Assembly: GCF_050947335.1 (NCBI RefSeq)
Contig: NC_134997.1
Span: 4,588,001-4,652,000 of the forward strand
Direction of reading: 5' to 3'
Source: Megachile rotundata
Lineage: Eukaryota; Arthropoda; Insecta; Hymenoptera; Megachilidae
Length of the DNA: 64,000 nucleotides
The notes beneath the pieces are model-generated. The model was not told the origin of the DNA. It was given only the letters and a program-made list of their open reading frames with translations, and did no database searches. Below are positions 46,592-58,480 of this stretch, piece after piece. The translations under genes and the position numbers were made by a program. Position 1 is the first letter of the stretch. The number at the start of each line of letters is the position of its first letter.

Positions 46592-46604
46592 AAGGCGGGC
46601 GGCG
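46592..46604 (+). other. Polypurine tract
   Basis: AAGGCGGGCGGCG lies immediately before the 3' LTR, G-rich with two interrupting C residues. Its position fits the plus-strand primer of an LTR element. The sequence is less purely purine than in many families. Confidence 0.6.
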
Positions 46605-47270
46605 TGTTACTGCGTAACAAATATTATACAAATTTGTAAGTCGTTAAAGTGACCTGTGACCTCTCAAGGTAACAAAAATTAACCATCCAGGTAGGGCAAT
46701 TGAAAAACATATTTCGAAGAAATCCTCTAAAATCATAAAGTCAAAAAGTTCAATAATATACCTGATTACCCTTACAGATATCATAAAAAAGGTCACCGGT
46801 TTACACACCCAGGAAAGTTAAAAAAATTTACAATCTCAACCGCCCTAAACATAGAAGCTCCAGAGAACTTACCTGAGGCTAACGGTAGTCCCCGCCAAAT
46901 GTATGTCATTTCCCCAAACTCAAGAAAATTTCGAATCACCAATCAGAACCGTTGTTAGAAAAAGCCCCCACTATAAGAACAAGTTAATGTCGACAGAAAA
47001 ATTTGCGAGAAAGCTCAGATACAAACATATCAGCATAGGAATAACATTAAAATAATCTTCTACGTGCCGTCCGATAAAATTCACAAACTTATACTTTAAA
47101 ATATTCATAGTTGTATTAGTAAATATAATAAGTGTTACATGGAACTTCATCATAGTATTCATTATCCAACAGTTTCAAATATTCACTCGCCGTGAAGTCT
47201 GCGTGTGAAGTGAGCATTTTCGAAAGTAGCTTTCAATATAAAAAATAACTATTTTGCTCACGAGTCAACA
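46605..47270 (+). repeat. 3' LTR of the BEL/Pao element
   Basis: 666 bp, same ends as the 5' LTR, followed by the TTATG duplication at 47271-47275. It looks identical to the 5' LTR by eye. Confidence 0.97.
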
Positions 47271-47329
47271 TTATGAAACTGATAGACAAATATTGATAGC
47301 AAATTTCGCGGAAAGTGAATGATTGATCT

Positions 47330-47530
47330 TGTGCAAATTGCATAAATCCACTAGCACACACTTTATTTAAAATTAATAATGAAAAATAGAGGAAACGACA
47401 AAACATAAATTAACACAGTAATTCTTTATTTCGAGAATCAGTACAATGTTTTCATTTTGACAAATTACTATAATTATAATAAATTTATGAACCGATCATT
47501 TGACCTTTTTGATAGTTTTAGTGTTTAAGC
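47330..47530. repeat. Relic of TTAA MITE family A
   Basis: Contains the right-end segment GATCATTTGACC followed by TTTTAGTGTTTAAG, as at 51097-51132 of the 50912 copy, plus a TTCTTTATTTCGAGAATC-like middle. The left boundary is unclear, so I treat it as a decayed copy. Confidence 0.4.
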
Positions 47531-47889
47531 ATTATATGCCAAATTTTTACTTTAAATTTACCGCATGAATTTTAAATGTACATGTCACTTTTATAAGGTA
47601 ATATTGAAGCAAATAATAATTTTAAAAACCAGAACGTGTTTAACGAATACATATTTTATTCAGTATAATCTTGTTGCAAATGACGAAAAAATACATATAT
47701 TCAAATCCCTGCTCGGGAATTGCGGTAGCAAATGGGTTACTGAAATTTTTATTGCAATTTTTAATTTAAAGGGTTTGATATTTAAAACAGAAAATATGCC
47801 TTCAGATATGAATTTAAATATTTGGAGAAATAGAAATTTATGGTTTGATCATTTTATATTTTGAAAAGAAGATGTTTCCAACAATTTCA

Positions 47890-48480
47890 ATTAAAAATTT
47901 GCAAATTTAAAAAATATTGAAATATTTACTATTTAAATACTTGAATATTTTCATGTGACGGATTTATAAATTCTGAAATTTAAAAATTCAGTAATATGGT
48001 TTAAGAAAATTCAAGAACTTAATTTAGAGTTATTAAACTTTAAAAAGTAGAAATTTAAAAATGTTAAAATTTCAAAGTATTACATTTTAAGACATGGAAA
48101 TTTTTGAAATTTATAAATCTAAATGTATCAAATTTTAAAACGTATAAATCTGAAAAGTGAAAGATCTGAAATCATCAAATTTTTTGAATCATTAAAATTT
48201 AAGTTTCAAAACTGTCAAATTTTAAAACAACAATGTAGAAACTTGAAAACCTAAAAGTAACTAATTTAAAAGAATATAAATTTGGAAACATAGAAAATAT
48301 TAATTAGTAGTTCAGAAATTTCAAGATATAATAATGAATTTAAAAATTTATAAATTTACAAATATTTAAACATAAAAAGTTTCGAAATTTACTTGTAACT
48401 TAAAAATTTCAAATATACAGAAATCTCATATTTATAATCATAAAAATTTAAAACATGACAATTTAAAATTTGATTTAGTA
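47890..48480. repeat. Degenerate minisatellite, AT-rich
   Basis: Loose repeats of AAATTTAAAAATTTC, TTTGAAATTTATAAATC and similar phrases. Low in both G and C. Confidence 0.5.
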
Positions 48481-49398
48481 ACGTGATAGTTTAATACAGA
48501 CACTTTTGCATCCCCATAAATCATTTCAACCCCCATTCCAATTTCTGCAAAAGCGCAGTATTTTAACCAAAATCTAAAATCAATATTTCAACCTAAACCG
48601 TTCGCTACGCAGATATCCATCGCGATCAATTAATTTGTAAAGCAACCTCTCAAAAATCGTTTCCCAAAATCGTAGTATCCCACGGCGGTTCCGTTTGTAT
48701 ATTTAATAGAGTCTCATAAATTCCCCCATAAATACGCGGCAGCGTACCGTGCAAGCTCAACGATACGCGAAATAAAAAATGGACCTCGAAATGTGTTGTT
48801 CTCTCTGAAACCTCCTTTTATATTTCACCTATCATGATTTATTAAAACGACTGTCGAGTTTTCGAATTAAAAATAAAACAAAACAAAAAAAGAGAACGAT
48901 TGTAAAATCGAGCGTGGATTGCACACGAGAATTCATTTCATTCCGCGGGGCGGTTGTGAATCTACAGTGGAAAATCAATTCGGTTAATTGAGAGGGTGGC
49001 TACCCTCGTGCTATTTTTTTTTCTGTTTTCCATCTCTCTCGTTCTTGTTTCTTTTTTTTTGCGAGAGGGGAGGGGGTGGATCTCGGTGTCTCTTTCGCTC
49101 TCTCTGTTTGTTTTTGTCGTTTCCGATATTGCCATCCCTGTCTAAAGCAACCCCTCGTCGCGCGAATACACGCGAGGAATGTGCAGGATTGGCCGTGGTA
49201 ACAGGCTGGACATGTTTATCGACATTCTGAAATGCCGCTTGACCGTTTTTCGGTATATCATCAGTTATCGGGCCAACGTTTTACACCGCAACAATCAATT
49301 ACAGTGTAGTGCTCGATGTAGGATTATTCCGGAAATAGATGGCGCTGCTTCCGCCTCCTCTCCCCTCTACTCTCAAGAATCTGTTTTAACGAAAAAAA
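48481..49398. other. Intron sequence, T-rich and GC-richer patches
   Basis: A pyrimidine-rich patch at about 49000-49130 and a GC-richer part to 49370. Short anonymous frames only. Confidence 0.35.
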
Positions 49399-49402
49399 TT
49401 AA

Positions 49403-50061
49403 CCCTAGATTTACGGGCATTTAGTGACCGCTCTTATTTAAATCGAAACTAAATTATAAAAGTAAATAAATAATGAATTCGTAAATTAGTTTTTACAATG
49501 TATCTGGACGTTTAATACCACACATGTTTATATCGAAACTAAATTATAAAAGTAAATAAATAATGGATAATTGATAAACTAGCTTATACAATGTTTCTGG
49601 ACAATTGATGACACACATACTTAATTTGAAACAAAGTTACAAAAATAAATAAATTGTGAATAATTTATCAAACCCTCAAATCCCGAAATCTCTCAACTTG
49701 AAAGTCCCTGGATGTTTACATCTCCAAATATCCCAATTTTGAAATTCGAAACAGTTTGAAGAAAAATAAATAGAAATGTTACAAAGTTAGTGAAAAGGTT
49801 TTCGAATAATGTTCAATCATTATTACACTGTTATACCTATACTATACTTTAGGGTAGATTATACTTGATTTACCAATATTTGGTGACAAGTTACTTATCA
49901 ATTCAAACTATAGTGGTAGAATAAATGAATGATAACATGTAAACTAGCTTATGCAAAAATTCTTTGTCTCAATAAAAATTAGTATTTTGACAAAAGCTTC
50001 TTAATTTTTGAAAACAACTAATCTAAGATTCGTCGTTTTGGCGAGTTTCGTAAATCTAGTG
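49403..50061. mobile_element. Family A MITE with internal tandem units
   Basis: Begins after TTAA (49399-49402) with CCCTAGATTTACGGG and ends near 50061 with CGTAAATCTAGTG. The right flank is TTTA, one base from TTAA. Inside, a roughly 90-100-bp unit carrying AAACTAAATTATAAAAGTAA recurs two to three times (about 49418-49690), making this copy longer than its relatives. Non-coding. Confidence 0.5.
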
Positions 50062-50907
50062 TTTATGATACTAGTTCGTTTCTGAAATTATTTAGACAAC
50101 TTTATACACGTTTGCATCGTTTAAATTTACTTAAATAATTGATGCTGTACGTGACATAATTTATGCGTACATAAATTACTTATATTGTTTATACACGGCT
50201 GTGTACATTCAAACTGTTCGTGCGTTTGTTTATATTAATTCTGATGAGACATTACGGGGAAAGCACCTCATTCGAGTTCAATTTTAACAAAATTATTATT
50301 ACATGTAGATGTTTCTATAATGATCTTTTATAGGACATAAACCATCCCAAATTAATTTTCTTTACATTTTCTTATATTTTCATTCACCGTACATACACAG
50401 AGAAATCCAAACTATATTCCAGAATATTTTTTGTGAAACAATTAAATCGAAAAACAGTTACGAAAATTAAAAACGACAAAATATAGACTTGCCCTACAGT
50501 GAATGTTAACGTGTGTCGGTTTCATCAAATAAATATTCTACAACTTATTTCCTTTATTTTTTTCTCACGTTTACATTTACCAAACATGTAGAGAAAACTC
50601 CAAAATATAATTCGACAAATCTTCTATTAAGTACTTAATTAATTCGGAAAATCACTGCAAAAATCAGAAACTGTAAATTATTATGAATTTTCCCCGCAAT
50701 GAAGTAAGTCCATACGCCTTGCTTTCAGATACACCTTCCCCAATTTATTTCTCACATTTTCATTTACCATACATGCAAAAAACCTTGAACCTACATTTTG
50801 TCACACTTAACCCCTTGCCCTACAAATATCGTTTCCCACACGTGACGCACTCACGTTTCAACCATGCTAAATCTTATCGAATTTTTTTGTACTCGTCAAT
50901 TAGGACT
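50062..50907. other. AT-rich intron sequence
   Basis: Three loosely similar stretches (about 50290, 50530 and 50720) share ATTTTC then CATT(T/C)ACC, ACATG and AGAAA(A)CTCCAAA-like phrases. This suggests an old tandem unit of about 200 bp. Nothing else recognised. Confidence 0.35.
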
Positions 50908-50911
50908 TTAA

Positions 50912-51128
50912 CACTAAACCTACCGACATATAGTGTGTACTTAATTTAAAAATAAAAAGGAAGTTAAAAAATAAATAAACAAACGACGATACATAAACTG
51001 GTACACACATTTATTCTTTATCTTGATGAAAATCAATGCTGATTTTATGGAATGTACTTTAACAAAATGTGTACCTTATAATAAGAAACTTGTAGAGCGG
51101 TCATTTGACCGGTTTGGTAAATTTAATG
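50912..51128. mobile_element. TTAA-flanked MITE (piggyBac-like), family A, best-preserved copy
   Basis: A 217-bp element between TTAA at 50908-50911 and TTAA at 51129-51132. The left end CACTAAACCTACC and the right end read inward CATTAAATTTACC match at 10 of 13 positions. Near the right end is the palindromic GGTCATTTGACC. No coding capacity. Confidence 0.7.
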
Positions 51129-51179
51129 TTAAGTCCAATTATAATTTACATGGTCAAATAAATCATAAGATTAATTCGA

Positions 51180-51700
51180 GGAAATATTACAACAGTTAAA
51201 AGCTGCGAAACGTGTTGACTTGCCTCGGTCTTTCCGCGTCCGTTCCCTTTTTCCAGGCGCGAAATAGGGTACGAATTTCGGCGAAAAAAAAAGGACACGG
51301 TGACAATACGGTTCGCCACGAATGGTCTTTAATGGTCAGGCAACCGTGTAGAAATTAAATAAGGCGTGACCGCAGGAAACGTAAACAGCGGGGGTGAAAA
51401 ATTCTTTTCTCGCGGAATAAATCGTGAAGCTCGGGGCCTCCCCGGTGCAAGCACAGCCGCCGGACAATGTCCACCCCGTGTTGTGAAGCGCAGAAACCAG
51501 AAAATTACGTCACATCCGTGGTGCACCGGCTGCTTCTCTGAATAATGCACGCGGTATGCGGCCACTGCAGTACCAGATGCAGTCGCTGCAATTGCAGTCG
51601 GCGATGCCTAAAAGCATGGCTTTCGTGCGGCGAACAACTTCGCGGATAAGTGGCGTTAAACCCCTTATTTTTTGCAAGTCTTTTGCACCGCAGCCATCGA
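51180..51700. other. GC-richer non-repetitive intron block
   Basis: Clearly GC-richer than its surroundings at about 51220-51680, with no simple repeat. Short frames only. It is a candidate regulatory block by composition. Confidence 0.3.
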
Positions 51701-51889
51701 TCGCTACACCTAGATAAATTAATTGAAAGTTGCCCAGAAAGTTACTCTCTTTCGTAGACAGAATATTCCCATAGCTTGACCGTCGAATGGTAAATTTCTG
51801 GTCTGTGACCTACATGTACCAAAAATCTGTATGAGATTAAGAGATGATACATTTTTGTATTTTGAAACTATTGACGTGATATGGAGAAG

Positions 51890-52730
51890 CGGGGTTTTTA
51901 CAGGTATTGTGGAATTTTTGGACTTTGAAGTTTTGAAATTGTGGAACTTTTAAATTTTTGGGATTGCGAAATTTTTTAATTTCTCAATTTTGAAATTTTG
52001 GACTTTGAGATTTTGGGATGTAGAATCTTGGGTAGTCAGAAAATTAGGAACTTTAGAATATTAGAATTTTAGTAATTTGAAATTTTAGGACTTTTAAGCT
52101 TTAGATATTTATAATTTTAAGAGTTTGGCTCTTTGAAAATGTAGAATATTAGGATTTTAGAATTTTTGAGCTTTAGCACTTTAGCGCTTTGGAATTTTCA
52201 AATTTTTAAATTATTAGGATTTGGAAATTTACAATTTTCGGTGTTTGGTGCTTTGGAAATGCAGAATATTAGAATGTTAGAATTTTTGAGCTTTAGTACT
52301 TCGAAACTTTGAAACTTTAAAATTTTCAAATCTTGTAAACTTGCCAATTTAGAAGTTTGAAGCCTTAAAAGTGTAAAATTTTGAGACTTCACAATTTTAA
52401 CATACAGTGAATTAAGAACTTTAGAATTTTTGAACTGAAATTCTATGTAAGCTTTGACCTTTGGAATTTTACAATTTTGGTAATTTGAAGCCTTCAAAAT
52501 ATAAAACTTTGGAATTGCAATTTTCAGCTTCCGAATTTATGTTTTGTTAAATTTTTTAACTTGATCTCAATTCTTCGAGATTTACAAATTTTACAATTTT
52601 ACACTTTTAAAACTTTAAAGTTGTAAAAGACTTGCAAGGTTTCTGAACTTTGAAAGTTTGAAATTTCGGGACTAGAACTTTAGAACTCTGGAATTTTTCA
52701 AGAAACTACATCATAAATTTTTAACAATAC
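51890..52730. repeat. Degenerate minisatellite, T/G-rich
   Basis: Loose repeats of phrases such as GAATTTTGGACTTTGAAATTTT, AGAATTTTTGAGCTTTAG and GAATTTTAGTAATTTG. Two segments (about 52105-52160 and 52230-52310) share GAATATTAG then TTAGAATTTTTGAGCTTTAG, an internal duplication of about 125 bp. Confidence 0.55.
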
Positions 52731-52778
52731 CTTCCTTCAGAATAATACAAGAAATAGAAAAATTTGAAGACCAAAAAA

Positions 52779-53301
52779 GGGTAAATATTTAGAATAAGGG
52801 GCCCTCCGATTTCGGTCACCTTGAAATATGTTGTCAAGGTCATCATTCTGAACGACTTTTTGCTATACATATAATAGTCAGACTCTGTTAGTTTTCAAGA
52901 CATTTGACAAAACAGTTAAATATTTTAAGGTACATAAGTCGATGGCATTTTACGTTCAGTAGACTGCCTGGTGTGCATGTCTGTATACTTAAATCTTGTG
53001 TATGTTTCTTACTAAAGTCACTGACTCAATGTCTAAAGTTATCAATGTACTTGACATTTCTTGTATTTCGCGAACAGTGTACGACTACTTATAACAACGT
53101 ACAATAAATATTAATTCTCTAAAATGAAATTTTACCACAAAACAAGACGAATTGTTGAATTATTTGTATTAAAAGAATGTAATTCGTCAAACAATAAAAC
53201 GTCTACAATGTGAAATATTTTAGATATAAAGTGTTGACCTTCATAAGATATTTCAAGGTGATCGAAATCGTAGGTGGTTCCCTTATTCTAAATATTTACC
53301 C
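52779..53301. mobile_element. 523-bp DNA element with about 70-bp terminal inverted repeats
   Basis: The left end GGGTAAATATTTAGAATAAG and the right end (its exact reverse complement at 53282-53301) extend inward. On the left the pattern continues CGATTTCGGTCACCTTGAAA then TGTCAAGGTCA; on the right it is CGATTTCGATCACCTTGAAA then TGAAGGTCA. A-runs flank both sides, a possible 5-bp duplication. The interior has only short frames. This is a non-autonomous element of a family I cannot name. Confidence 0.8.
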
Positions 53302-54190
53302 AAAAAGTATTTATGCATTTATAATTCTATTGCTAATCTTTGAAAGATTATCGTCTGACACTGACCCAAAAACACATGCTTGTTTACATGGAATTGCCCT
53401 ACTTTCGTCATAAGCGTATAAGCAAGGAAACATTAGGTGTCCTCATTATTGATACATACTACTATTCAATGTACTAACGAGTTTTCTGATCGACCAAAAT
53501 GCTCAAAAGAAAGTTAACCGATTAAAGACTATTCGAAAAAAGTAATATTCGTTTACGAACAATAACGGAGAGGAACGATAGAAAGGATGACAAAGGTTCA
53601 CACTTTTTCGATGCAGACAAATCCTTTTTTTTTATCGCCGGTATTGTTACGCGGCATGGTTCATTCCAAACGGCAGAACGTGTAATGGCTATTCCATTAC
53701 GGATTTATGAACGAAATTGAAAAGCCTTGTAGCCGTGAGGAGGGGGGAGGGGAAGTGAGGGTGAGGGAGAAAAGGGTGGAGGACATGCCAATTTTCCGGA
53801 TATCATGGGAACAACGAAGCTTTCATTTGCTTCGTCAGCGATTTTCAGCCGGGGCAGGGGAGGCTCTGATTAAAACGACGGCTTTCCGATAAAAGCACAA
53901 AATTTCGGTGAATTTCGTCGAAAACCAGAGCCTTGTTTCTGCAATCAACTGCATTGCCGTTTTATCGATAACGATCGATGACATCGACCGCCGGCACAGC
54001 TGAAAACAGCGACGGTATAATGAGAGAGGAAATCGAATGGCGATAACAATATTATGCAAACAACGAAGAGGATTTCTCTATCGATTTAATTCCAGCGGCT
54101 TGATTCGATGAGATTTGCTTAAGGGTACTTGTTTGCACATGTTTGTTATACGTAATTTTTAGACGATGAAATAAAATTAAATAAATGTCT
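53302..54190. other. Intron sequence with a GC-richer block
   Basis: The part from about 53620 to 54060 is GC-richer and non-repetitive, with a purine-rich run at about 53735-53790. No coding frame with a known domain. Confidence 0.35.
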
Positions 54191-54600
54191 AATGCTCGAA
54201 CGAGTCCCGGTAATTAACCAGTTAACTGTGGCGATCTTTTTGTAAAGCACGCACCAGTGTGTGTCGCGATATCCAAGCGATGACGAGTTAGCTTATTTCA
54301 TTTCATGTTGACCTCCAAACATTTTAAACATATTACAATTTACGAATATAATTTAGTTTTCGCCAAAATTACAATTTAAATATCAAATTGTAACAAAATT
54401 TTACGCATGACGGATATAGTTGTCATGACATAAAATTCTGCCACATCTTTATGACGGATATAGTCGTCAAACACGCTTAACTGGTTAACAATCAAGTAGT
54501 AATTTTGATAATAGTAAGATTTCTAATTATTTTGAACATTTAAATTAAAGCCTTGCGTATAATTATAAGTTTCTATAATTCAATAGATAATCTATTATAA
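54191..54600 (+). repeat. 0.7-kb dispersed repeat, partial copy 4, split by a MITE
   Basis: Once the MITE at 54218-54484 is removed, the flanks align with the middle part of the repeats at 27448 and 54601. The left flank reads GCTCGAACGAGTCCCGGTAA. The right flank contains TTTCTAATTATTTTGAAC and later TTCAATAGATAATC. It lies directly before copy 2 in the same orientation. Confidence 0.6.
54218..54484. mobile_element. TTAA-flanked MITE (piggyBac-like), 267 bp, family C
   Basis: Flanked by TTAA at 54214-54217 and 54485-54488. The left end begins CCAGTTAACTGTGG; the right end read inward begins CCAGTTAAGCGTG. A TATAGT(T/C)GTCA phrase with GACGGA in front occurs twice near the right end. Other copies of the host repeat lack it and show an AATTAATAATTAA-like site at the same place. 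No coding capacity. Confidence 0.8.
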
Positions 54601-55283
54601 CTCTTTGAACTCGACCCTCTTTCCCTTCATCATTCCTTACAACGTATCCTAATTTCACTCAGTACGTTTTACACCCACAATCTTTCGCTGTATCTGTTTT
54701 CCTCTGAAAGAAATGAAAAATCAGTGAAATATTTAAAATCTTGTAGTGTTCGAACGAACTCCGATAATTAATAGTTAAAAGTGAATTTTGTTAATAATAT
54801 TTCTGATTATTTTGAACGTTGTAACTAATCAAAATAGCTTTACATAAGTTTCTATAATTCAATAGGTAACCTGTTATGCATTGCATTGTCAAACACGAAC
54901 GGATTGGAATGAATAATTCATATGGATTCACAGGTGAATTGGTCGATTTACCTTGTGATCAACGATACTTAACAATATTATATTAACAATGTTCATTGAA
55001 AAAATCCTGAAATATTGACTGATCCCCTTAACTTACTATCTCACTACCCCTTTACCAGTACAATAAAATTACTGACTCTAAACTATTGACATTATTAAAG
55101 TTTGGATCAAATATCTTTCATAACAATACAAACAAAAATATTCCATATGTAACTTATTAGTTCAGTATCTAATACTGATCAGATATTGTCCAATTAATAC
55201 TATTAAAATCATAGATAAAGCATTTCATTGTCATAATTGAGTGTAACACCTAAAAGATAGTAAGTGTATATTCATCCTCCAAG
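54601..55283 (+). repeat. 0.7-kb dispersed repeat, copy 2
   Basis: A 683-bp copy of 27448-28156, in the same orientation, about 27 kb apart and in a different sd intron. Shared landmarks include CTCTTTGAACTCGACCCTCT, GAATAATTCATATGGATTCA, AAAAAATCCTGAAAT and ACTGATCAGATATTGTC. Small indels separate the two copies. Confidence 0.8.
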
Positions 55284-55409
55284 AATCTCTTAATGGCTCA
55301 TGACCTCTGTTACACTAGAAAACTGAATTTAGAAAGTCAAATAGAAATTTAGAGGGAACAACACGGAATTATCTGTATTCTATGCAAGATTCCGTAGATA
55401 TTAATTAAA

Positions 55410-56040
55410 GGATGAAAAGTAGAAATTTGGGGACTTAGAGATTTTCAAATTCAGTGAATTGAATGTTTGAAAATTTGCGAATTTAGAAGTTTGTCGAAAT
55501 TTGGGAATACGTTAATTGGTAAAATACACTAGTGTAATTTGAAAATTTGAAAATATAGAGTTTTGAGAATTTAAAAAATTAAGAATCTCGGAGATTTGTG
55601 AATTTGGAAAATTTAGGAAAGAAATTTGTAGATTTGAAAAATTTAGATATTTGAGAGTTCGTGGATTTAAAGAATTTAGAAATTTGAGACTTCAAGATCA
55701 GGAAAGTTGACCTGAAGAAGATAGAAAGAAAACTTAAATGTTTTGATAATTTTGTTGTTGAAATATTTTAGCCATTTCATAATCTTGAAGATTTAAGAAT
55801 TTTTAATATTTGAATAATTGAGAATTTAGAAAATTTGAAAATTAAAAAATTTGTAAGTTTTTAAGAATTTGGGGATTTAGAAATGTCATTAACATTTGAT
55901 AATTTTGAAATCTGAAAATTCGGGATTTTTGGAATTCTCAATTTTGGAACTCGAATATAGAAATTTGAGTTTCTGCAAATTTCTGAATTTAAATAATTGA
56001 AAATTTGTGGATTTGGAGGACTAGTTATTTTTTTCATAAT
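55410..56040. repeat. Degenerate minisatellite, G/A/T-rich
   Basis: Loose repeats of GAATTTGAAAATTTAG and AATTTGGGGATTTAG-like phrases, same type as 34640-35050. Confidence 0.5.
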
Positions 56041-57204
56041 ATCTCAAGTAAAGAAAATTAAAATTACATAATTGTTTAGATTGCAAAGTTGAATCGATAT
56101 CACCTGGTATCGAATTATTGAACGCATTAGCCTTACACTGTTAATTATTACATAGTTTATTACATTAATAAAATTAATTGTTATTAAAAAAAGTATGTTT
56201 TCTCTTTACATTTATGTTAATAATAACTATACGAAAACATAATTGTGCTTATTCTTAAAGTCGCCATAACGTCAGCATAACCTAAAATTCCATAATATGC
56301 TTTTAATCATTTCTCTTACACTATAAAGTCGCATAAATTCTTCAGAACGTTAAACGAAAAGAAAAAGAAAAAAGATTATGCAGAAAAACATGTCCGTGCG
56401 ACAATAAAAGCTTTTAAAACAGAAACTCCGTTACAAGTTACCAGTGAAAAGTTTCATATGCTAAAATTAATTCAGAAGGAGTAACCAATTAGAATTAATT
56501 AATTGAATTTATTATAAATAAAACGTTCTCATTCCACAAAATATTACCGTTTTCATTTCTTTTATTGAATGATGAAACAAATTAATACATGTTTGATATT
56601 TGAGACAGCAATATTTAATGATCAACACATTCATAAATATGGATTCTTATTATTTTATTCGAAAGCAAAAATTTTACATATATTAAACATATAAATATAA
56701 AATTATAATTAAACATGTTTTATTATAATTTTATATTATCCAAGTATTAAAGAAATTACGATTTATCATAATTGCTTTTTTAATCGTTTGACTATTGAGA
56801 TATTTATCTTATTTGTTTGGGTACACATCAGTGATGGATAGATTTAGTGCCTGCAAAAATAAATGCAAAACAATTTAATAAAATTAAAATGTCTAATTTT
56901 GCGAAAGAAACTATATAGAAATGTATATTTCTGTTTTCAAAAAGCTTTATTAAATTCGTACAAATCCACTGCAATCATTGAACTATTTAACCCAAATGTG
57001 TTAACCATATACAAAATTTAAGCATGATTCGAGTAAAATGATGTAATCGACATAAAAATTCTTATAAAATTCAAGAAATATATTATTGTTTGTATAAGAT
57101 AATGTACTGGTCTCAAGAAACCACAACAAACCCTTACAAACTTAACCAAACCCAAATAGGCACAATCAAACCGTTTACTACAACAAATGGATGTTAAGTA
57201 TACG
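56041..57204. other. AT-rich intron sequence, nothing recognised
   Basis: Highly AT-rich with only short frames. A short CAAACC-type phrase recurs around 57110-57175 and again at 57595-57650, on either side of the MITE at 57205. Confidence 0.4.
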
Positions 57205-57546
57205 GGATGTCTCACAATTAATATAGGTCCCTGAATTGGGGGGAAATTGACGTGATTCTGAATAAGATTTCTCTTTGCAAAAATGGGATTTGAAGCTTCG
57301 TTTTTAAATTATTAAGGAAAAACACGGACCAATCAGAACGCGAAAATTACGCATGCGCAGACGCGAGAGCGACAGCTTTGAGCCTAGTGGCTGAGCGCGC
57401 GTAATCCTCGCGCTCTGATTAGTCCGTGTTTTTCTTTAATGATTCAAAAACGAAGCTTTAAACCCCATTTTTGCAAAGGGAAATCTTATTCAGAATCACG
57501 TCACTTGCCCCCCATTTCAGGGACCTACACTAATTGTGAGACATCC
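57205..57546. mobile_element. 342-bp MITE with about 130-bp inverted arms
   Basis: The left arm starts GGATGTCTCACAATTA and the right arm is its reverse complement, ending TAATTGTGAGACATCC. Arms share TAGGTCCCTGAA, GTGATTCTGAATAAGATTTC and AAAACACGGAC-like segments. The centre is short and GC-rich, with CGCATGCG and GCGCGCG-like phrases. TATA-like sequence flanks both ends, so a TA or TATA target is possible. Non-coding. Confidence 0.85.
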
Positions 57547-58480
57547 TATATACAGTGTTTTCCTCTTTCTAACAGTGTCGCAGTTCCAATAAACCATTAC
57601 AAACCTAATCAAACCTTCACAAACTTGACTAAATCCTTGCAAGCTTAATCCTACCAACATCCACAGTCAACTTATTCTTAATTGCTATGAATAAATAATC
57701 AACAAATATACATTTTTCAAGGTATTACTTAATCAAACTTATCCCTGCGCTGTTTACAATTCATCATGAAACTCATAATTGTGACAAGAATGTAATTTTT
57801 CGTAGGAAATCAAAAACCGTAATAAAAGACCCTTACAAACCTATGTCTTAAAATTCATAAAAGTTTATAAATAATTCGTTCGAATGCCCCAGTGACATGG
57901 ACTAACATTCGAAAGTTAGCCAATAAGAATCTACTTGCGTTAGATTCCCTAATTATCCCAAAATCGCAACGCGTTGTAATCGGTTTGACGATTTGTTAGG
58001 ATCATGCCGCCAAGGAGAAGGCGCTCCAGACAATGTCGAGCATGTCGAGCGCCCAGATAGTATCAGCTGGGAGTGCGATACACAACAAGATGCCCCCCGC
58101 CCTCGTGGGGCCCCTTGCCCTACACGCTTCCACCCCTGTCTCCTATCCCGGAGCGGTAAGTCCCGATCACGAGGAACCCCTTGGATAGAACAACTTTTTG
58201 TTTTTTTTTAGCGACCTATTTTTTTCTCTATCTCGAAAGGAGCCACGAGCTTTTGGGCTGAGACGACGAGACACGCCACTCGACGTTTTACACGCGTTAA
58301 GAGAGAAAGATACCATTCGACCATATGCTTTTCTCGACGATACATCCATTTGACCGATTCAAAAATTAGGCATCTCTTAGGGAAGTTTTTTTCGTGTAAT
58401 TGCTATTTCTGGAACGTAGTTTCCCAATATGGACGCTGAGGATGACGCTCGGGGGATCTAGAGGGCGTTGCTGATTCTAG
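57547..58480. other. Intron sequence, nothing recognised
   Basis: GC-richer block at about 57990-58360 with short frames on both strands and no known domain. A CAAACC-type phrase repeat occupies about 57590-57660. Confidence 0.35.

Larger units (their letters stand above)
39874..47270 (+). mobile_element. Complete BEL/Pao LTR retrotransposon (7397 bp)
   Basis: The element has 666-bp direct LTRs at both ends, TG...CA termini and a perfect TTATG duplication. In order it carries a tRNA-Tyr primer-binding site, a repeat-bearing leader, one intact gag-pol frame (41038-46317), a G-rich polypurine tract and the 3' LTR. There is no envelope frame. The pol order protease, reverse transcriptase, RNase H, integrase and the Pao-type motifs place it in BEL/Pao. 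LTRs that look identical, together with an intact frame, indicate a recent insertion. It lies in an sd intron in sense orientation. Confidence 0.97.

Noticed and set aside
50809..50907. Further TTAA element starting TTAACCCCTTGCCC
   Set aside because: The left end looks like a MITE terminus but I found no matching right end before the next TTAA element.
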